Source: JADKIH01 sp049363815
GTDB lineage: Bacteria > Bacteroidota > Bacteroidia > AKYH767-A > 2013-40CM-41-45
DNA: 64,000 nt
Assembly: GCA_049363815.1 (NCBI GenBank)
Contig: JBMQEM010000097.1
Coordinates: 4,456-68,455, forward strand
Direction of reading: 5' to 3'
The notes under the pieces: model-generated
What the model saw: only the letters and a program-made list of their open reading frames with translations
What the model was told of the DNA's origin: nothing
Database searches by the model: none
Program-made: the position numbers and the translations under genes
Shown: one piece after another, positions 26,811 through 37,397 of the stretch
How positions within the stretch are numbered: the first letter of the stretch is position 1
How the letters are laid out: each line of letters starts with the position of its first letter

Positions 26811-29800
26811 ATGATTCAAAAAACTACATTTTACGGACGCATTCTTTCCCGGTTGATCTTTATCGTTGTCGTCTTGTTTGCTACATTTTCTTCTTTTCAA
26901 GCTTCTGCTACGCATTCGTCCGGTGCCGATCTTCAGTATACATGGGTCAGTGGAAATACATTTAAAGTTACTGTGTCATTCTACAGAGATTGTGAAGGTG
27001 TTGCTGCACCGGCAACAATTACATTGAATGCTAAGTCTACATCTTGTTCGAGAAATCAGAACTATACATTGAATTTAGATGCCGGAACCGGACAGGAAAT
27101 CACATTTCCATGCCGGACGGTAATTACAAAATGTACAAGCTCCGGTTCAGCAAACGCCGGGTATCAGCGTTATGTATATTCAAACAACATAACCTTACCC
27201 CAGCAATGTACGGACTGGGTCATGAGCTTTTTTGTGTGTTGCCGAAACTGCGCGATTACTACTTTGAATAACCCATGTTCTGACAATATGTATATCGAAG
27301 CAACATTGAACAATGTGGTTGCTCCAAGAAATAATTCAGCTCAATTCACTAACATTCCTGTTGCATTGATTTGTGTGAACCAGAGCTTCACATACAATCA
27401 TGGTGTGTTTGATCCTGATGGTGATTCTTTGGTTTATTCATTCATTACACCGAAAACCTTCAATACTTCTACCAATACAGTTGGATCCGTAACTTTCAAT
27501 CCGGGATTTTCAAGTACCAGTCCACTCACTTCAAGTCCTGCCGTTACTCTGGATGGAACAAACGGAGATATAACCATGTTCCCTACTGTAAATGGCGAAA
27601 TAGGTGTTTGTGCAATCATGGTGAGGGAATATCGCAACGGAGTATTGATCGGAAGTGCGATCCGTGATATGCAGTTTCTGACAAGGATCTGTAACCCGAA
27701 TTTTCTTCCTACTTCAACAGGGATCAACGGAACAGGAACTTTTGAAGCAACAGTCTGTCCGGGTTCAACAATCAACTTCACAGTAAGTTCTGCTGATCCC
27801 AATGCAGCAGATACAGTAGTAATGTCATGGAACAATTCAATTTCTACTGCAACTTTTAATACTGTAGGGGCTAAGTTGCCGGTAGGTACTTTCAACTGGA
27901 CTCCAACACTAGCTGATGCACGCGCTCAACCTTATACATTCATCGTCATCGTTCGGGATAATGCTTGTCCTTATGCTGGGTCACAAACTTATTCATTCAT
28001 CATAAATGTGCCTGTCATTACAGCTTCTGTTTCAAGTCCGACTTTCTCAGGTTTCAATGTCGCATGTAATGGAGCATCAACCGGAGCAATTACAGCTACT
28101 GGCGGCGGTGGTACGACTCCATATACCTATTTGTGGAATCCTTCAGGACAAACAACTCAGACTGCTACCGGTCTTGCGGCCAATACTTACTCTGTTACTG
28201 TTTCAGATGCAAACGGCTGCACCAAATCTGCATCAACTACTTTAACCCAACCTCCGACATCAGTCTCTGCATCCATTTCAGGTTCGACAAATGTTACCTG
28301 CTTTGGTGCGTCAAATGGTACTGCTACTGCAACATCAACAGGTGGAGTTTCTCCTTATACTTACTCATGGTCACCAAGCGGACAAACAACTGCTACTGCC
28401 AGCGGATTAGGTCCGGTAAATTATACTGTCACTGCAACAGACGTGAATGGTTGTACCAGCCAGCAATCTGTGTTGATCTCACAACCGACTGCTTTAGGTG
28501 CTGTCGTTTCTCAATTCGATAATGTGACTTGCCGAAATAATGCCAATGGAAGTATGACGATTGTACCATCAGGTGGTACTGGTCCATATACTCATCATTG
28601 GTCGAATGGTGATACAACTGCAGCGATCACAAACCTTGGACCCGGCAATTATACTGATACGATCCGTGATGCTAATAATTGTGTGTTTCTGATCAGTCAG
28701 ACAATAACTGAACCTCCGATTGTTCTTGGAATTCCTGCATCTTCTGTTACAACATCAAATGTAAATTGTTTTGGTGGTGCCGATGGTACTGCTTCTGTAA
28801 ATCCTGCCGGTGGAACTTTGCCGTATGCTATTACATGGTCCAATGGTGACACAGGAACTGTTGCCGATTCATTGATCGCCGGTAATTATCAGGTTACAAT
28901 CGTCGATGGAAATAATTGTTCGTTTGATTCAACTATTACCATCACTGCTCCAAGTGCACTTTCTTCTTCATTTGTTAACTATGCAACAACTCCTGGTGGT
29001 ACTGATATCGCATGCTTCGGGCAAACAACAGGACAAGCAAAAGTTACGGTTACCGGAGGAACTTTTCCTTATACCTATTCCTGGTCCAATGGAGCAACAG
29101 TTGATTCAATCATAAATGTTGGAGCAGGGATCTATAACGTTACTGTTACTGATGACAATGGTTGTACTCAGATCATGACTGACACCATTACTGAGCCTGC
29201 TGTTTTAGGAAACGTTCTTAATGTCCGTCATGTCGCTTGTAAAGGCGAGTCAAGTGGATATATCATTGCAAATGTTGCAGGTGGATCACCGGCTTATTCT
29301 TATGCCTGGACACCAAACATCAGCAGTAATGACAGCGCCTATTTGATTCCCGCAGGATTTTATTCTTTGACAACAACAGATCTGAATGGATGTACCAGAA
29401 TCGACACGCTTACCATCACTGAGCCCGATACACTTGTTCCACTTATCCTGCCATCAACATTCATTGGTGCAGTTAACCTCCGTTGTTATGGAGATTCCAG
29501 TGGATCTGCAACTGTAACGGTCTTCGGAGGAACACCACCGTTCACTTACCAGTGGTCAACCGGTGCAACAACTGTTGGTATTACCGATCTGATTGCTGAT
29601 AAAGTTACTGTCCGTGTAGAAGATTTTAATGGTTGTTCAATTGAAAAAGACACCACACTAACACAACCACCACCATTCCAGCATTTGTCTGATATCGAGG
29701 ACCCGCTTTGTTTTGGTGATTCATCCGGGTATATCAAAATAAACTTGTCAGGCAGTACTCCGCCATATACATATGCGTGGAATACCGGGCAAACAACAGA

Positions 29801-32525
29801 TTCAATTGGTGGTCTGACTTCCGGATCATTTTATGTAATTGTAGAAGATGTAAATAATTGCCAGGACAGTCTGAATTTCACGATGGCTAATCCTGATTCA
29901 ATCATTGTGCCTGCAATAGTTTCAGATTATCAGGGTTATAATATCAGTTGCAACGGTGGAACTAACGGAAGTATTGAGGTCTTCCCGTTTGGAGGAGACA
30001 ATAACTTCACCTATACATGGTCGAGTTCGCAGACAACAGACAGTATTACCGGTCTAAGTGCTGGTACATATGATCTGACCATTCTTGATGGTCGTGGTTG
30101 CAGAAAGGATACAAGTATCGTAATGACTGAACCTCTTCCTCTGAATTTAACTTTATTGCCGGATACATTTGTAGGTGGTACAAACGTCAGATGCTTTGGT
30201 TACAATGATGGTGGAGTTCATTCAACTGTGATCGGTGGAGTTTCACCATACGAATATTTATGGTCGAATGGTGATGTAGCTGATTCTGCTGTCGGACTAT
30301 CGACCGGAACTTATATGTTGACAGTAACTGACAGTAACGGATGTATCATTCAGGATTCAGTGGATATTATCGAACCGGATTCAATTGCACTTGCTGCCAT
30401 CGTTCCTGATTTCAACGGATTTAATATTCCTTGTTTTGGTGACACTTCTGCCTGTATCACATTAAATATGATCGGTGGAAATTCTCCATTTACTTTTGTC
30501 TGGGATGGGGTCGATACCCTTACCGTTCCAACGAGATGCGATCTTGGTGCTGATACACTCAATATAATGATCCTCGATGGTAATGGATGTTCACTTGATA
30601 CATTCTTTATAATTTCAGGCCCGCCTCCAATCGGTTTCAATTCTGTTCTCTCAGGATTTGGCAGTTACAATATAGATTGCTTCGGGACGAATACCGGATC
30701 GATCGATGTTACAATGACAGGTGGAGTAAGTCCTTACAATTATTTATGGACAACTAGTGATACATCTGAAGATCTTACCAGCATTGGTGCCGGAAGTTAT
30801 CAGGTCAATGTTATGGATGCAAATGGCTGTATCGATTCAGCTTCTTTTACACTTACCGAACCTGCAGAACTGAGTGCAACTGTTTCCAGTACACCTACGA
30901 CCTGTGGTCTTGATAATGGAACAGCAACTGCCATTCCTACCGGAGGTGTTTTACCGTATACTTACGCCTGGACAGGCTCACAAACAACATCGACTGCAAC
31001 CAATTTGCCGGCGCAATTGTATTTCATTACTGTTACAGATAGTTTAGGTTGTATTTTCAGCGATGTTGTCAGTGTTACAGCAAGTTCTCAGGCTGTAGTG
31101 TCTGTAAACTCTTTTGTAAATAATACCTGCTTCGGTACCAGTGAAGGCTCTGCTACAGCAACTTTAACAGGTGGCGTTGCACCGTTTTCCTATTTATGGT
31201 CGAACGGCGATACAACTTTTACAACCGATAGTCTTGCTGCAGGAAGTTATACTATTCAGGTCACTGATTCGAATAATTGCATTTCTACAGGAAGCGTTAC
31301 GATCACCGAACCAAATGCATTCAGTTTTACATACAGTGTCAATAATGCATTTTGTAACGGTGCAAATAATGGATCAGTCACTGTAGCAGTTACCGGTGGA
31401 ACAGGTTCATACCAGTTTAACTGGTCGAATGGTGATCTTGGTACTTTTGCTGACAGTTTACCTGGAGGGTATGTAAGTGTTCAGGTTACCGATAGCGTAG
31501 GTTGTACATTGATTGATTCTGTAAATATTATTCAGGGAACTTCAATCAGTTCAACAATTGCTGCATCAAATGACGTTTCCTGTTTCGGCGGAAATAATGG
31601 TTCGGCATCTGTCAACGCTGCAACCGGTGGAATAGGGCCTTTGACTTATACCTGGTCAAATGGTGATACTGGTTTATCAACAAATAACCTTGTCGCCGGT
31701 GTTTATACAATGGATATCGTTGATTCGGTAAATTGTTCTCTGACGTTGACTATCACGATCAATGAACCTCTTCAGCTTGCTCTCAATCTTGCGTCAACAA
31801 ATGTGACCTGCTTTGGCGATAACAATGGTATAGCCGATGCACAGGTTGCTGGTGGTACCGGAACTTACACATATGCATGGACTCCGAATATTTCAACTGC
31901 TGCCACACTTACTAGCTTGAGTCCCGGAACTTATTCTGTGGTGATCACTGATCAGAATTTGTGTACAACCAATTCATCTGTTACGATCACAGAACCAAAT
32001 CAGATCGTTTCAGATGCAGGCCAGGATATCGGTGATTGTGAAGAATCATTTATACTAAATGCTACATTAAATTCTCCTTACAATGGTCTGTGGTCAGTTG
32101 TAACCGGTACTGCAAACTTCTCGGATGCGACATCGCCTTTAACTACTGTTTCAGGACTTACATTGGGTGATAACCTTCTTTTATGGACAGTCACAGACGG
32201 AACTTGTTTCGGTTCCGATACTTTATTGGTAAGGAGAAATACAGATGCAGAATGTGAACTGGAAATTCCAACAGGTGTAACACCTAATGATGATGGAAAA
32301 AATGATGCATTGGTAGTTCATGGAATTGAAAGATATCCGGATAACATCCTGACCATCTATAACCGTTGGGGAAATCTTGTTTACCAGAAAGAAAATTATG
32401 CTAACGAATGGGTAGGGCAAAATGATTCTAACGAATTACTACCGGAAGGAACTTACTTTATAGTTCTTGTCATAAAAAATACTACTATCCAGATGACATC
32501 GTATATCGATCTTCGCAGACAGTAG
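26811..32525 (+). CDS. giant SprB-repeat adhesin with T9SS type B sorting domain
   Basis: A 1904-residue surface protein starting at the ATG at 26811. The signal peptide includes LSRLIFIVVVLFATFSSF and ends QASA. The mature start (THSSGADLQYTW ... SFYRDC) and the ~370-residue Cys-rich domain with FVCCRNCAITT are clearly paralogous to the shorter adhesin upstream. I count about 17 SprB-type repeats of 75-85 residues (cores such as TCFGASNGTA, RCYGDSSGSA, SCFGGNNGSA), against about 7 in the paralogue. The end (TPNDDGKNDALVV ... YNRWGNLVY ... GTYFIVLVIK) is the type B sorting domain. No PorP gene follows, so it probably depends on the one upstream. The many near-repeats make copy-number change by recombination plausible. 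Confidence 0.92.
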   Translation: MIQKTTFYGRILSRLIFIVVVLFATFSSFQASATHSSGADLQYTWVSGNTFKVTVSFYRDCEGVAAPATITLNAKSTSCSRNQNYTLNLDAGTGQEITFPCRTVITKCTSSGSANAGYQRYVYSNNITLPQQCTDWVMSFFVCCRNCAITTLNNPCSDNMYIEATLNNVVAPRNNSAQFTNIPVALICVNQSFTYNHGVFDPDGDSLVYSFITPKTFNTSTNTVGSVTFNPGFSSTSPLTSSPAVTLDGTNGDITMFPTVNGEIGVCAIMVREYRNGVLIGSAIRDMQFLTRICNPNFLPTSTGINGTGTFEATVCPGSTINFTVSSADPNAADTVVMSWNNSISTATFNTVGAKLPVGTFNWTPTLADARAQPYTFIVIVRDNACPYAGSQTYSFIINVPVITASVSSPTFSGFNVACNGASTGAITATGGGGTTPYTYLWNPSGQTTQTATGLAANTYSVTVSDANGCTKSASTTLTQPPTSVSASISGSTNVTCFGASNGTATATSTGGVSPYTYSWSPSGQTTATASGLGPVNYTVTATDVNGCTSQQSVLISQPTALGAVVSQFDNVTCRNNANGSMTIVPSGGTGPYTHHWSNGDTTAAITNLGPGNYTDTIRDANNCVFLISQTITEPPIVLGIPASSVTTSNVNCFGGADGTASVNPAGGTLPYAITWSNGDTGTVADSLIAGNYQVTIVDGNNCSFDSTITITAPSALSSSFVNYATTPGGTDIACFGQTTGQAKVTVTGGTFPYTYSWSNGATVDSIINVGAGIYNVTVTDDNGCTQIMTDTITEPAVLGNVLNVRHVACKGESSGYIIANVAGGSPAYSYAWTPNISSNDSAYLIPAGFYSLTTTDLNGCTRIDTLTITEPDTLVPLILPSTFIGAVNLRCYGDSSGSATVTVFGGTPPFTYQWSTGATTVGITDLIADKVTVRVEDFNGCSIEKDTTLTQPPPFQHLSDIEDPLCFGDSSGYIKINLSGSTPPYTYAWNTGQTTDSIGGLTSGSFYVIVEDVNNCQDSLNFTMANPDSIIVPAIVSDYQGYNISCNGGTNGSIEVFPFGGDNNFTYTWSSSQTTDSITGLSAGTYDLTILDGRGCRKDTSIVMTEPLPLNLTLLPDTFVGGTNVRCFGYNDGGVHSTVIGGVSPYEYLWSNGDVADSAVGLSTGTYMLTVTDSNGCIIQDSVDIIEPDSIALAAIVPDFNGFNIPCFGDTSACITLNMIGGNSPFTFVWDGVDTLTVPTRCDLGADTLNIMILDGNGCSLDTFFIISGPPPIGFNSVLSGFGSYNIDCFGTNTGSIDVTMTGGVSPYNYLWTTSDTSEDLTSIGAGSYQVNVMDANGCIDSASFTLTEPAELSATVSSTPTTCGLDNGTATAIPTGGVLPYTYAWTGSQTTSTATNLPAQLYFITVTDSLGCIFSDVVSVTASSQAVVSVNSFVNNTCFGTSEGSATATLTGGVAPFSYLWSNGDTTFTTDSLAAGSYTIQVTDSNNCISTGSVTITEPNAFSFTYSVNNAFCNGANNGSVTVAVTGGTGSYQFNWSNGDLGTFADSLPGGYVSVQVTDSVGCTLIDSVNIIQGTSISSTIAASNDVSCFGGNNGSASVNAATGGIGPLTYTWSNGDTGLSTNNLVAGVYTMDIVDSVNCSLTLTITINEPLQLALNLASTNVTCFGDNNGIADAQVAGGTGTYTYAWTPNISTAATLTSLSPGTYSVVITDQNLCTTNSSVTITEPNQIVSDAGQDIGDCEESFILNATLNSPYNGLWSVVTGTANFSDATSPLTTVSGLTLGDNLLLWTVTDGTCFGSDTLLVRRNTDAECELEIPTGVTPNDDGKNDALVVHGIERYPDNILTIYNRWGNLVYQKENYANEWVGQNDSNELLPEGTYFIVLVIKNTTIQMTSYIDLRRQ

Positions 32526-32537
32526 AATAGCAAAGTC

Positions 32538-32577
32538 TAAAAAAAATCCCGGTTCAGATGAGCCGGGCTTTTTTTTC
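32538..32577. terminator. bidirectional terminator between convergent genes
   Basis: CCCGGTTCA (32548-32556) pairs with TGAGCCGGG (32559-32567), 9 bp with one G-U wobble. A T-run follows on the plus strand and an A-run precedes it, which becomes a T-run on the minus strand. It serves both the giant adhesin and the minus-strand operon ending at 32586. Confidence 0.85.
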
Positions 32578-32585
32578 TTTTTTTA

Positions 32586-33929
32586 TCAGATCTTAACAAT
32601 TGATCTTGTAACTTTTTTATTGTCGAAGATTAAGTTGATGGTGTATGTGCCACTTTCCCTGATCTTTTCATTTTTATAGACATGAACATTTTTCCCTTTC
32701 GGAGCATCGAATGATTGTACGTCAACCACTTTTCCGGATTCATCACAGATCTGTATCCAGACCTTGCCTGACTTAGGTAAAAAATATGCTACGTCAAATG
32801 ATTTGTCAAATGGTAATGGATTGATCTTTTCAATTGCCAGATTTGTTTCGTTTTGCATTTTAATTGCTGCAAGGGAATGCGAAATGAATTTTCCATTGAT
32901 AAATGTTTGACGTAATCTGTAGTAAACAATTCCTGTTGTGGCCTTTGTTTTATCTGTATAAGAATATTCTTCTGTTTCTTTCATGTCCGGATTTACCGGT
33001 ACATTGGCAACATTCATAAAATCAACACCATTTATTGAACGCTCGATTGTAAATGATTTTATTTTATCATTCACAGAAGTTGACCAATGTATCTTGATCC
33101 CGCCCTCTTTTTCTTCTAGCATAAAATTTAAAAGTGATTCAGCCAGAGGAGCTGTATTTCCTGCTGTTCTCACTATAAGGTTGTCTAGAATTGCAATGTC
33201 TTTTCCGTCACCATTTATACCTTTTGCTATTGTAACTTTACCTGCATTCTTCCAGGAAAGGGGAGTGTTCGGCGAATGCTGATTTGACCACACAATTACA
33301 CTGTTTACAAAGATCTCAGCTTTTCCTTTCGATGGATTGTAAATAAAGCGATAGTTCCTGAAGTTCATGTCAAAAGGAATTTCATATTCAGTTTTTATTT
33401 TGAATGATTCAATTCCGCCTCGTTTATTTTCAAGTCTGTAAGCTATACTTATAAAACCATTCTCAAATCCAAAGTTAAATCCATTTTCCCGTGAAAAGAA
33501 AGAACCGCTTTTTTCATTTCTGCTATAGTCGATGCTGATATCAATTCCTTCCTGATTCCATAACTCTGTACCTTCAATTTCAAGATCAATGTCTTTACCA
33601 TTTGGTCCTGGTGATAAACCACCCGTAGATGATCTTCCTCCTGGCATTGAGTGAGCTTCTTTACTAACAGAGATGGCATCAGGACCTAATGTTGCTGTTG
33701 TTACAGGATCTTTCTCCCAAGTAAATTCTGTTAATATATCTCCATTCCCTAAAGTGGCTCCGCTTCCTTCGCCTCCGGTTGCAGTTGCTCTGGTCTTGCT
33801 GACATTGTTAACATTCAGATAGACCATTATACCTGCTGTAATTGTAAGCATAAATGAAACACCACCGGCCACAAGAAGTAGTCTTGCCCTGAGTTTGTTT
33901 TTTTGTTTATGCCGTTGTCTGTTTTTCAT
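32586..33929 (-). CDS. membrane-anchored lectin-like surface protein with T9SS-like tail
   Basis: A 447-residue protein. The N-terminus is strongly basic (MKNRQRHKQKNKLRAR) and is followed by one hydrophobic helix (LLLVAGGVSFMLTITAGIMVYL, ~17-38), so it is either a long signal peptide or an anchor. A low-complexity Gly/Ser stretch precedes a beta-rich domain (~95-260) that looks like a concanavalin A/LamG-type lectin fold (GTELWNQEGIDISIDYSR ... NYRFIYNPSKGKAEIFVNS). A fibronectin-like segment (~280-365, IHWSTSVNDKIKSFTIERS) and a sorting-type tail (~370-447, SGTYTINLIFDNKKVTRS) follow. It is the last gene of a three-gene operon, 18 nt after the previous one. Carbohydrate binding is a guess. 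Confidence 0.6.
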   Translation of the reverse strand: MKNRQRHKQKNKLRARLLLVAGGVSFMLTITAGIMVYLNVNNVSKTRATATGGEGSGATLGNGDILTEFTWEKDPVTTATLGPDAISVSKEAHSMPGGRSSTGGLSPGPNGKDIDLEIEGTELWNQEGIDISIDYSRNEKSGSFFSRENGFNFGFENGFISIAYRLENKRGGIESFKIKTEYEIPFDMNFRNYRFIYNPSKGKAEIFVNSVIVWSNQHSPNTPLSWKNAGKVTIAKGINGDGKDIAILDNLIVRTAGNTAPLAESLLNFMLEEKEGGIKIHWSTSVNDKIKSFTIERSINGVDFMNVANVPVNPDMKETEEYSYTDKTKATTGIVYYRLRQTFINGKFISHSLAAIKMQNETNLAIEKINPLPFDKSFDVAYFLPKSGKVWIQICDESGKVVDVQSFDAPKGKNVHVYKNEKIRESGTYTINLIFDNKKVTRSIVKI

Positions 33930-33947
33930 TGTGTCGGATCTTGAATG

Positions 33948-36900
33948 TTAGTTTTTAATCACCTTTTTCGTGATTCGCTCATTTGCACTCTCAATTATTA
34001 AAATATATGTTCCTGCCTCAAGGGCATCAAGATTTGTAATTTCAATTTTATTTTCACCAGGATCTGACTGATAATCTTTCTGGAATTTTGTTTTTCCATC
34101 ACTACTGATCAATTGTACTGTTGTCTTCTGACTGGATCCTGAACTTAAATTTATTCTCATTTCATTTCTGAAAGGATTCGGAGAGACAGAATTTATTGAA
34201 AGATTTTTTGAAGTGCCTGATGGCATTACTCTGGCTATCTTAGAATAGATAAATGACCCATCTGGTGCGATCTGTTTCAATCTATAGTACGATTCCGTAC
34301 CTGTATATGAAATGTCGTCATAGGTATAATCTCGTATCTTGCTGTCAAATGAAGCTCTTATCTCATCAATTGGATTAAAGTTAATTCCATCACCACTTCT
34401 TTCTACAATGAATTTTTCAATTCCTTGCTCTGATTGAATATGCCAGTCAACGGATACCATATCGTCGACCAACTTTGCACTTAGTTCAATTGAAGCCACA
34501 GCAACAGATGCTATCGTCCAGTCCTGATATAGTACAGTATTATTGATAGTGATGGTTCCCTTTGATTGTCTTGTTCCTTGCGCACTTGCAGGAGTAATGT
34601 TCCAGCCTGTACCTGTCCATTGGATAATATTCAATTCTCCATCTGACATTGGTGAGCCAAGTGTGTTTTCTGTACCTAAATATGTAAGCGTGATATTTGC
34701 TTTTACTCCCGGACCTGTGAAAGACCACCATCGGTCAACAACATGCTCTGATGCGAATGGAACTCCGCCAGGGAAAGTCATGTCAAGTGCAGGGTAGGGT
34801 GTATTAGGAATATTTGTAGCACGGGTACTTACTGTAATCGTTCTTCCTAGTCCCGTCGTAACTGTAAATTGAACAGGAATGAATTTATCTTCTGAGACCC
34901 CAAACGGAATTTCATGTACTCCTGTCGAGAGGTTTTGCCAACGGACCTGACTGTTGTTGATAGGCGTAGTGCCTTCACTAATAATAAAACCTTTACTTCT
35001 TTTTATCGCCGTCGCCTGACCGTTTTCTAATGTAATTGTTTTCGCATTTAATTTTAAACCACCTGATTGAAGGTCAAGTCTTGTCCTTACGATCACATTG
35101 TCACCGGAAAGTGCGGCTCTTGCATTACTTGCAGACTGAAGATTGATTTTCAGGATTCCATATTTCAAAGATTCGTTGTTACTTGAAGTTGATAACCCTG
35201 TTACTGAAATATTTTCTGATCCGGAGTATTCTACGATACTATATGGATGCAATTCATAACTTAAATTTCCTGTCAGAACAATTGCTCCATCGTTCGATAA
35301 GGCACAGAACCCATTCGGATTACAAGTTGAAATAGTTCCTCCTGAATCAACAACCAGTTTTGAAAAACCGTATTGCTGATTAGATTTTATTTGCCCTTTA
35401 TTCAGTGCCAATGTTGCATTGTTTTTTACCTGCAGCATATTTATACCGGACTGATCATTTGATGAAAGTAAGAATGTGCTATTGTTTACCAATACCTTGC
35501 TTCCTGGTTCTATTTTCTGAATCAGATTTTCAATGTTAGAAGTACTCCCTGTTCTTGAATAGGCCTGGAATCTAGGTGAACAATAACTAATTGTACCGAA
35601 GGAATTTGCAGTTCCTGTGCTGGTTCTGGTGATCTTACCTGTTCCTGAAAAACTGACAGATGAACCAGCAAGATTTAATTTATTACTGACCGTTGTGTAT
35701 TGACTGTTATTATCCAGGTTTATGATTCCTCCGGATTGGGAAAATGCACCTTTTACCGTCAATGAAATAATATCTGAAGTAGCCGATGTCTGATTGTTAT
35801 GATAAATCAATTCGCCACCGCTTTGATTGAATTCTTTCCATACCTCAACTGAACCAGAACCCTGATTGTTTTTGATTGACAAAATTCCACCGGTGACCTT
35901 CATGCTGTCAATTGAAGCTGTTAATGCACCATTGTTTTTTGAAAGCGATAATGACCCGCCATTCATTTTTAAACTTTTCTTTACAGTCAATTGAATGTTA
36001 TGCGAAGCGATCAAAGCTCCGTAGTTCAAACTATTTGTACATCCGTTAATTTCGAAATTACCGTTGATAGTGATCTCTTCATTTCCGGAAGAAGCAGAAC
36101 TGGTCACCTCTGCACTTTGGATACCGTTCACGATAAAATCCCCGCCGATATTCATATTTAAGGTGAGGTTATTTTGTGTGCCCGAGATACTTGAAAGTGA
36201 GGTGCCACGGAATTTATCGTTTGCATTTTGAAAGTTGATCTTGAAATTCCTTGTCACATTGAAATTTCCCGTTGCACCGCCTGTATGACAAGCTGTTTGC
36301 CCCATGAATATTCCACCATTAAGATTCAGATCACCGATAGTCGCAGTAAAGGAACCGGAGTTCAATGTTGCAATGTTGTATAGAATCCGCGTATCTCCTG
36401 AATTCTGAGTATAGCTTCCTGTAATAGTTAAAGTAGCGTTGCCATTACTAACGTTCGGAATTCCTGTGTTATTAATGATCTTGACATTTCCTGAATTGGA
36501 AAAATTTCCGGTTACCTGTACGTTAATATTTCCATTGCCATCATTCAGTCCATAAAATACTCCACCATTGTTGGTGATATTTGTACACGATAAGTTAAAT
36601 GAAGAAGCATGAGTTCCATTATGTCCGTAGAAAACAGAATTTGCATTCTTCAGCACTATATTTCCTATTGTTGTATTTGATATGGTTCCTGATTTATCAA
36701 GTGTCACCCAGCCCTGATCTATGGTAAGTGTACCAAGGATCCTGTGATTCTCAAATTGATTATTCTGATTCCATTCTACTATTGAATTATTTCCTCCCGG
36801 TGAATTGATCTCGAGATTTCCGAAATTGCCTGTGACCTTTTCTCCAAGAGGAGTAGTGTAGTTGTACCAGTTTTTTATGATCAGATTACTTCCTGCTTCA

Positions 36901-37388
36901 AAATTCTCAACACAACTTGTAAATAAAGTTGCTTCTGCAGAAGTGTTGATGGAAGGATCCCAGATAAAAGTCCCGCCTGAACTTATCTTGAAAGAACGAC
37001 CGATCGAACCAACGGTGATCATTCCTTTGTTCATATTCATACTTCCGCTGATCGTAATGTTACCACCAATAGCAATTCTGATGTTCTGGCCCAATGTCAA
37101 TTGACCTGTTGGAAACACAGTAAGATTCTGACACGCTGCATTAGAAGGAATTGTTACTGATGTTGAATTTTGAATCGTAACATTATCTCCTGATCCCGGT
37201 ACTCCGGCAGGATTCCAGATTGCAGGATTGCTCCAGGCACCGGAACCGATAGATATTTTTGATCCTGCAAATACTTCTGCAGGAAGGAGGGAAGTGAGTA
37301 AGAATATACAGACTAATATTTTCTGTAAGTTTTTAGACAATTTCTCTGAAATTCGTCCAAAGTGCGTATGTATTAATGCTTTTTCCAT
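33948..37388 (-). CDS. large beta-rich adhesin with T9SS type A sorting domain
   Basis: A 1146-residue exported protein. The signal sequence (KILVCIFLLTSLLPAEVFA) lies after a ~22-residue leader. The mature start, GAWSNPAIWNPAGVPGSGDNV, is the common opening of Bacteroidota filamentous adhesins with a right-handed beta-helix. A long stretch (~60-800) of Asn/Gly/Ser-rich short strands (ITNNGGVFYG, NSGNVKI, FSQSGGIINLDNNS) fits such a helix. Then come a beta-sandwich (~800-960), a fibronectin-like domain (~970-1060, VDWHIQSEQGIEKFIVERS) and the T9SS type A tail (VSPNPFRNEMRINL ... AGTYILIIE). The fibronectin-like and tail regions resemble those of the next gene, 18 nt downstream, which suggests joint assembly. 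Confidence 0.8.
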   Translation of the reverse strand: MEKALIHTHFGRISEKLSKNLQKILVCIFLLTSLLPAEVFAGSKISIGSGAWSNPAIWNPAGVPGSGDNVTIQNSTSVTIPSNAACQNLTVFPTGQLTLGQNIRIAIGGNITISGSMNMNKGMITVGSIGRSFKISSGGTFIWDPSINTSAEATLFTSCVENFEAGSNLIIKNWYNYTTPLGEKVTGNFGNLEINSPGGNNSIVEWNQNNQFENHRILGTLTIDQGWVTLDKSGTISNTTIGNIVLKNANSVFYGHNGTHASSFNLSCTNITNNGGVFYGLNDGNGNINVQVTGNFSNSGNVKIINNTGIPNVSNGNATLTITGSYTQNSGDTRILYNIATLNSGSFTATIGDLNLNGGIFMGQTACHTGGATGNFNVTRNFKINFQNANDKFRGTSLSSISGTQNNLTLNMNIGGDFIVNGIQSAEVTSSASSGNEEITINGNFEINGCTNSLNYGALIASHNIQLTVKKSLKMNGGSLSLSKNNGALTASIDSMKVTGGILSIKNNQGSGSVEVWKEFNQSGGELIYHNNQTSATSDIISLTVKGAFSQSGGIINLDNNSQYTTVSNKLNLAGSSVSFSGTGKITRTSTGTANSFGTISYCSPRFQAYSRTGSTSNIENLIQKIEPGSKVLVNNSTFLLSSNDQSGINMLQVKNNATLALNKGQIKSNQQYGFSKLVVDSGGTISTCNPNGFCALSNDGAIVLTGNLSYELHPYSIVEYSGSENISVTGLSTSSNNESLKYGILKINLQSASNARAALSGDNVIVRTRLDLQSGGLKLNAKTITLENGQATAIKRSKGFIISEGTTPINNSQVRWQNLSTGVHEIPFGVSEDKFIPVQFTVTTGLGRTITVSTRATNIPNTPYPALDMTFPGGVPFASEHVVDRWWSFTGPGVKANITLTYLGTENTLGSPMSDGELNIIQWTGTGWNITPASAQGTRQSKGTITINNTVLYQDWTIASVAVASIELSAKLVDDMVSVDWHIQSEQGIEKFIVERSGDGINFNPIDEIRASFDSKIRDYTYDDISYTGTESYYRLKQIAPDGSFIYSKIARVMPSGTSKNLSINSVSPNPFRNEMRINLSSGSSQKTTVQLISSDGKTKFQKDYQSDPGENKIEITNLDALEAGTYILIIESANERITKKVIKN

Positions 37389-37397
37389 GGTTTCTGT

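Noticed and set aside
26717..26965. 82-codon plus-strand frame at the adhesin start
   Set aside because: Overlaps the signal peptide of the SprB-repeat protein in another frame; the adhesin start is better supported.
27434..27895. 153-codon minus-strand frame inside the giant adhesin
   Set aside because: Antisense to the conserved N-terminal domain shared by both adhesins; no signal or motif.
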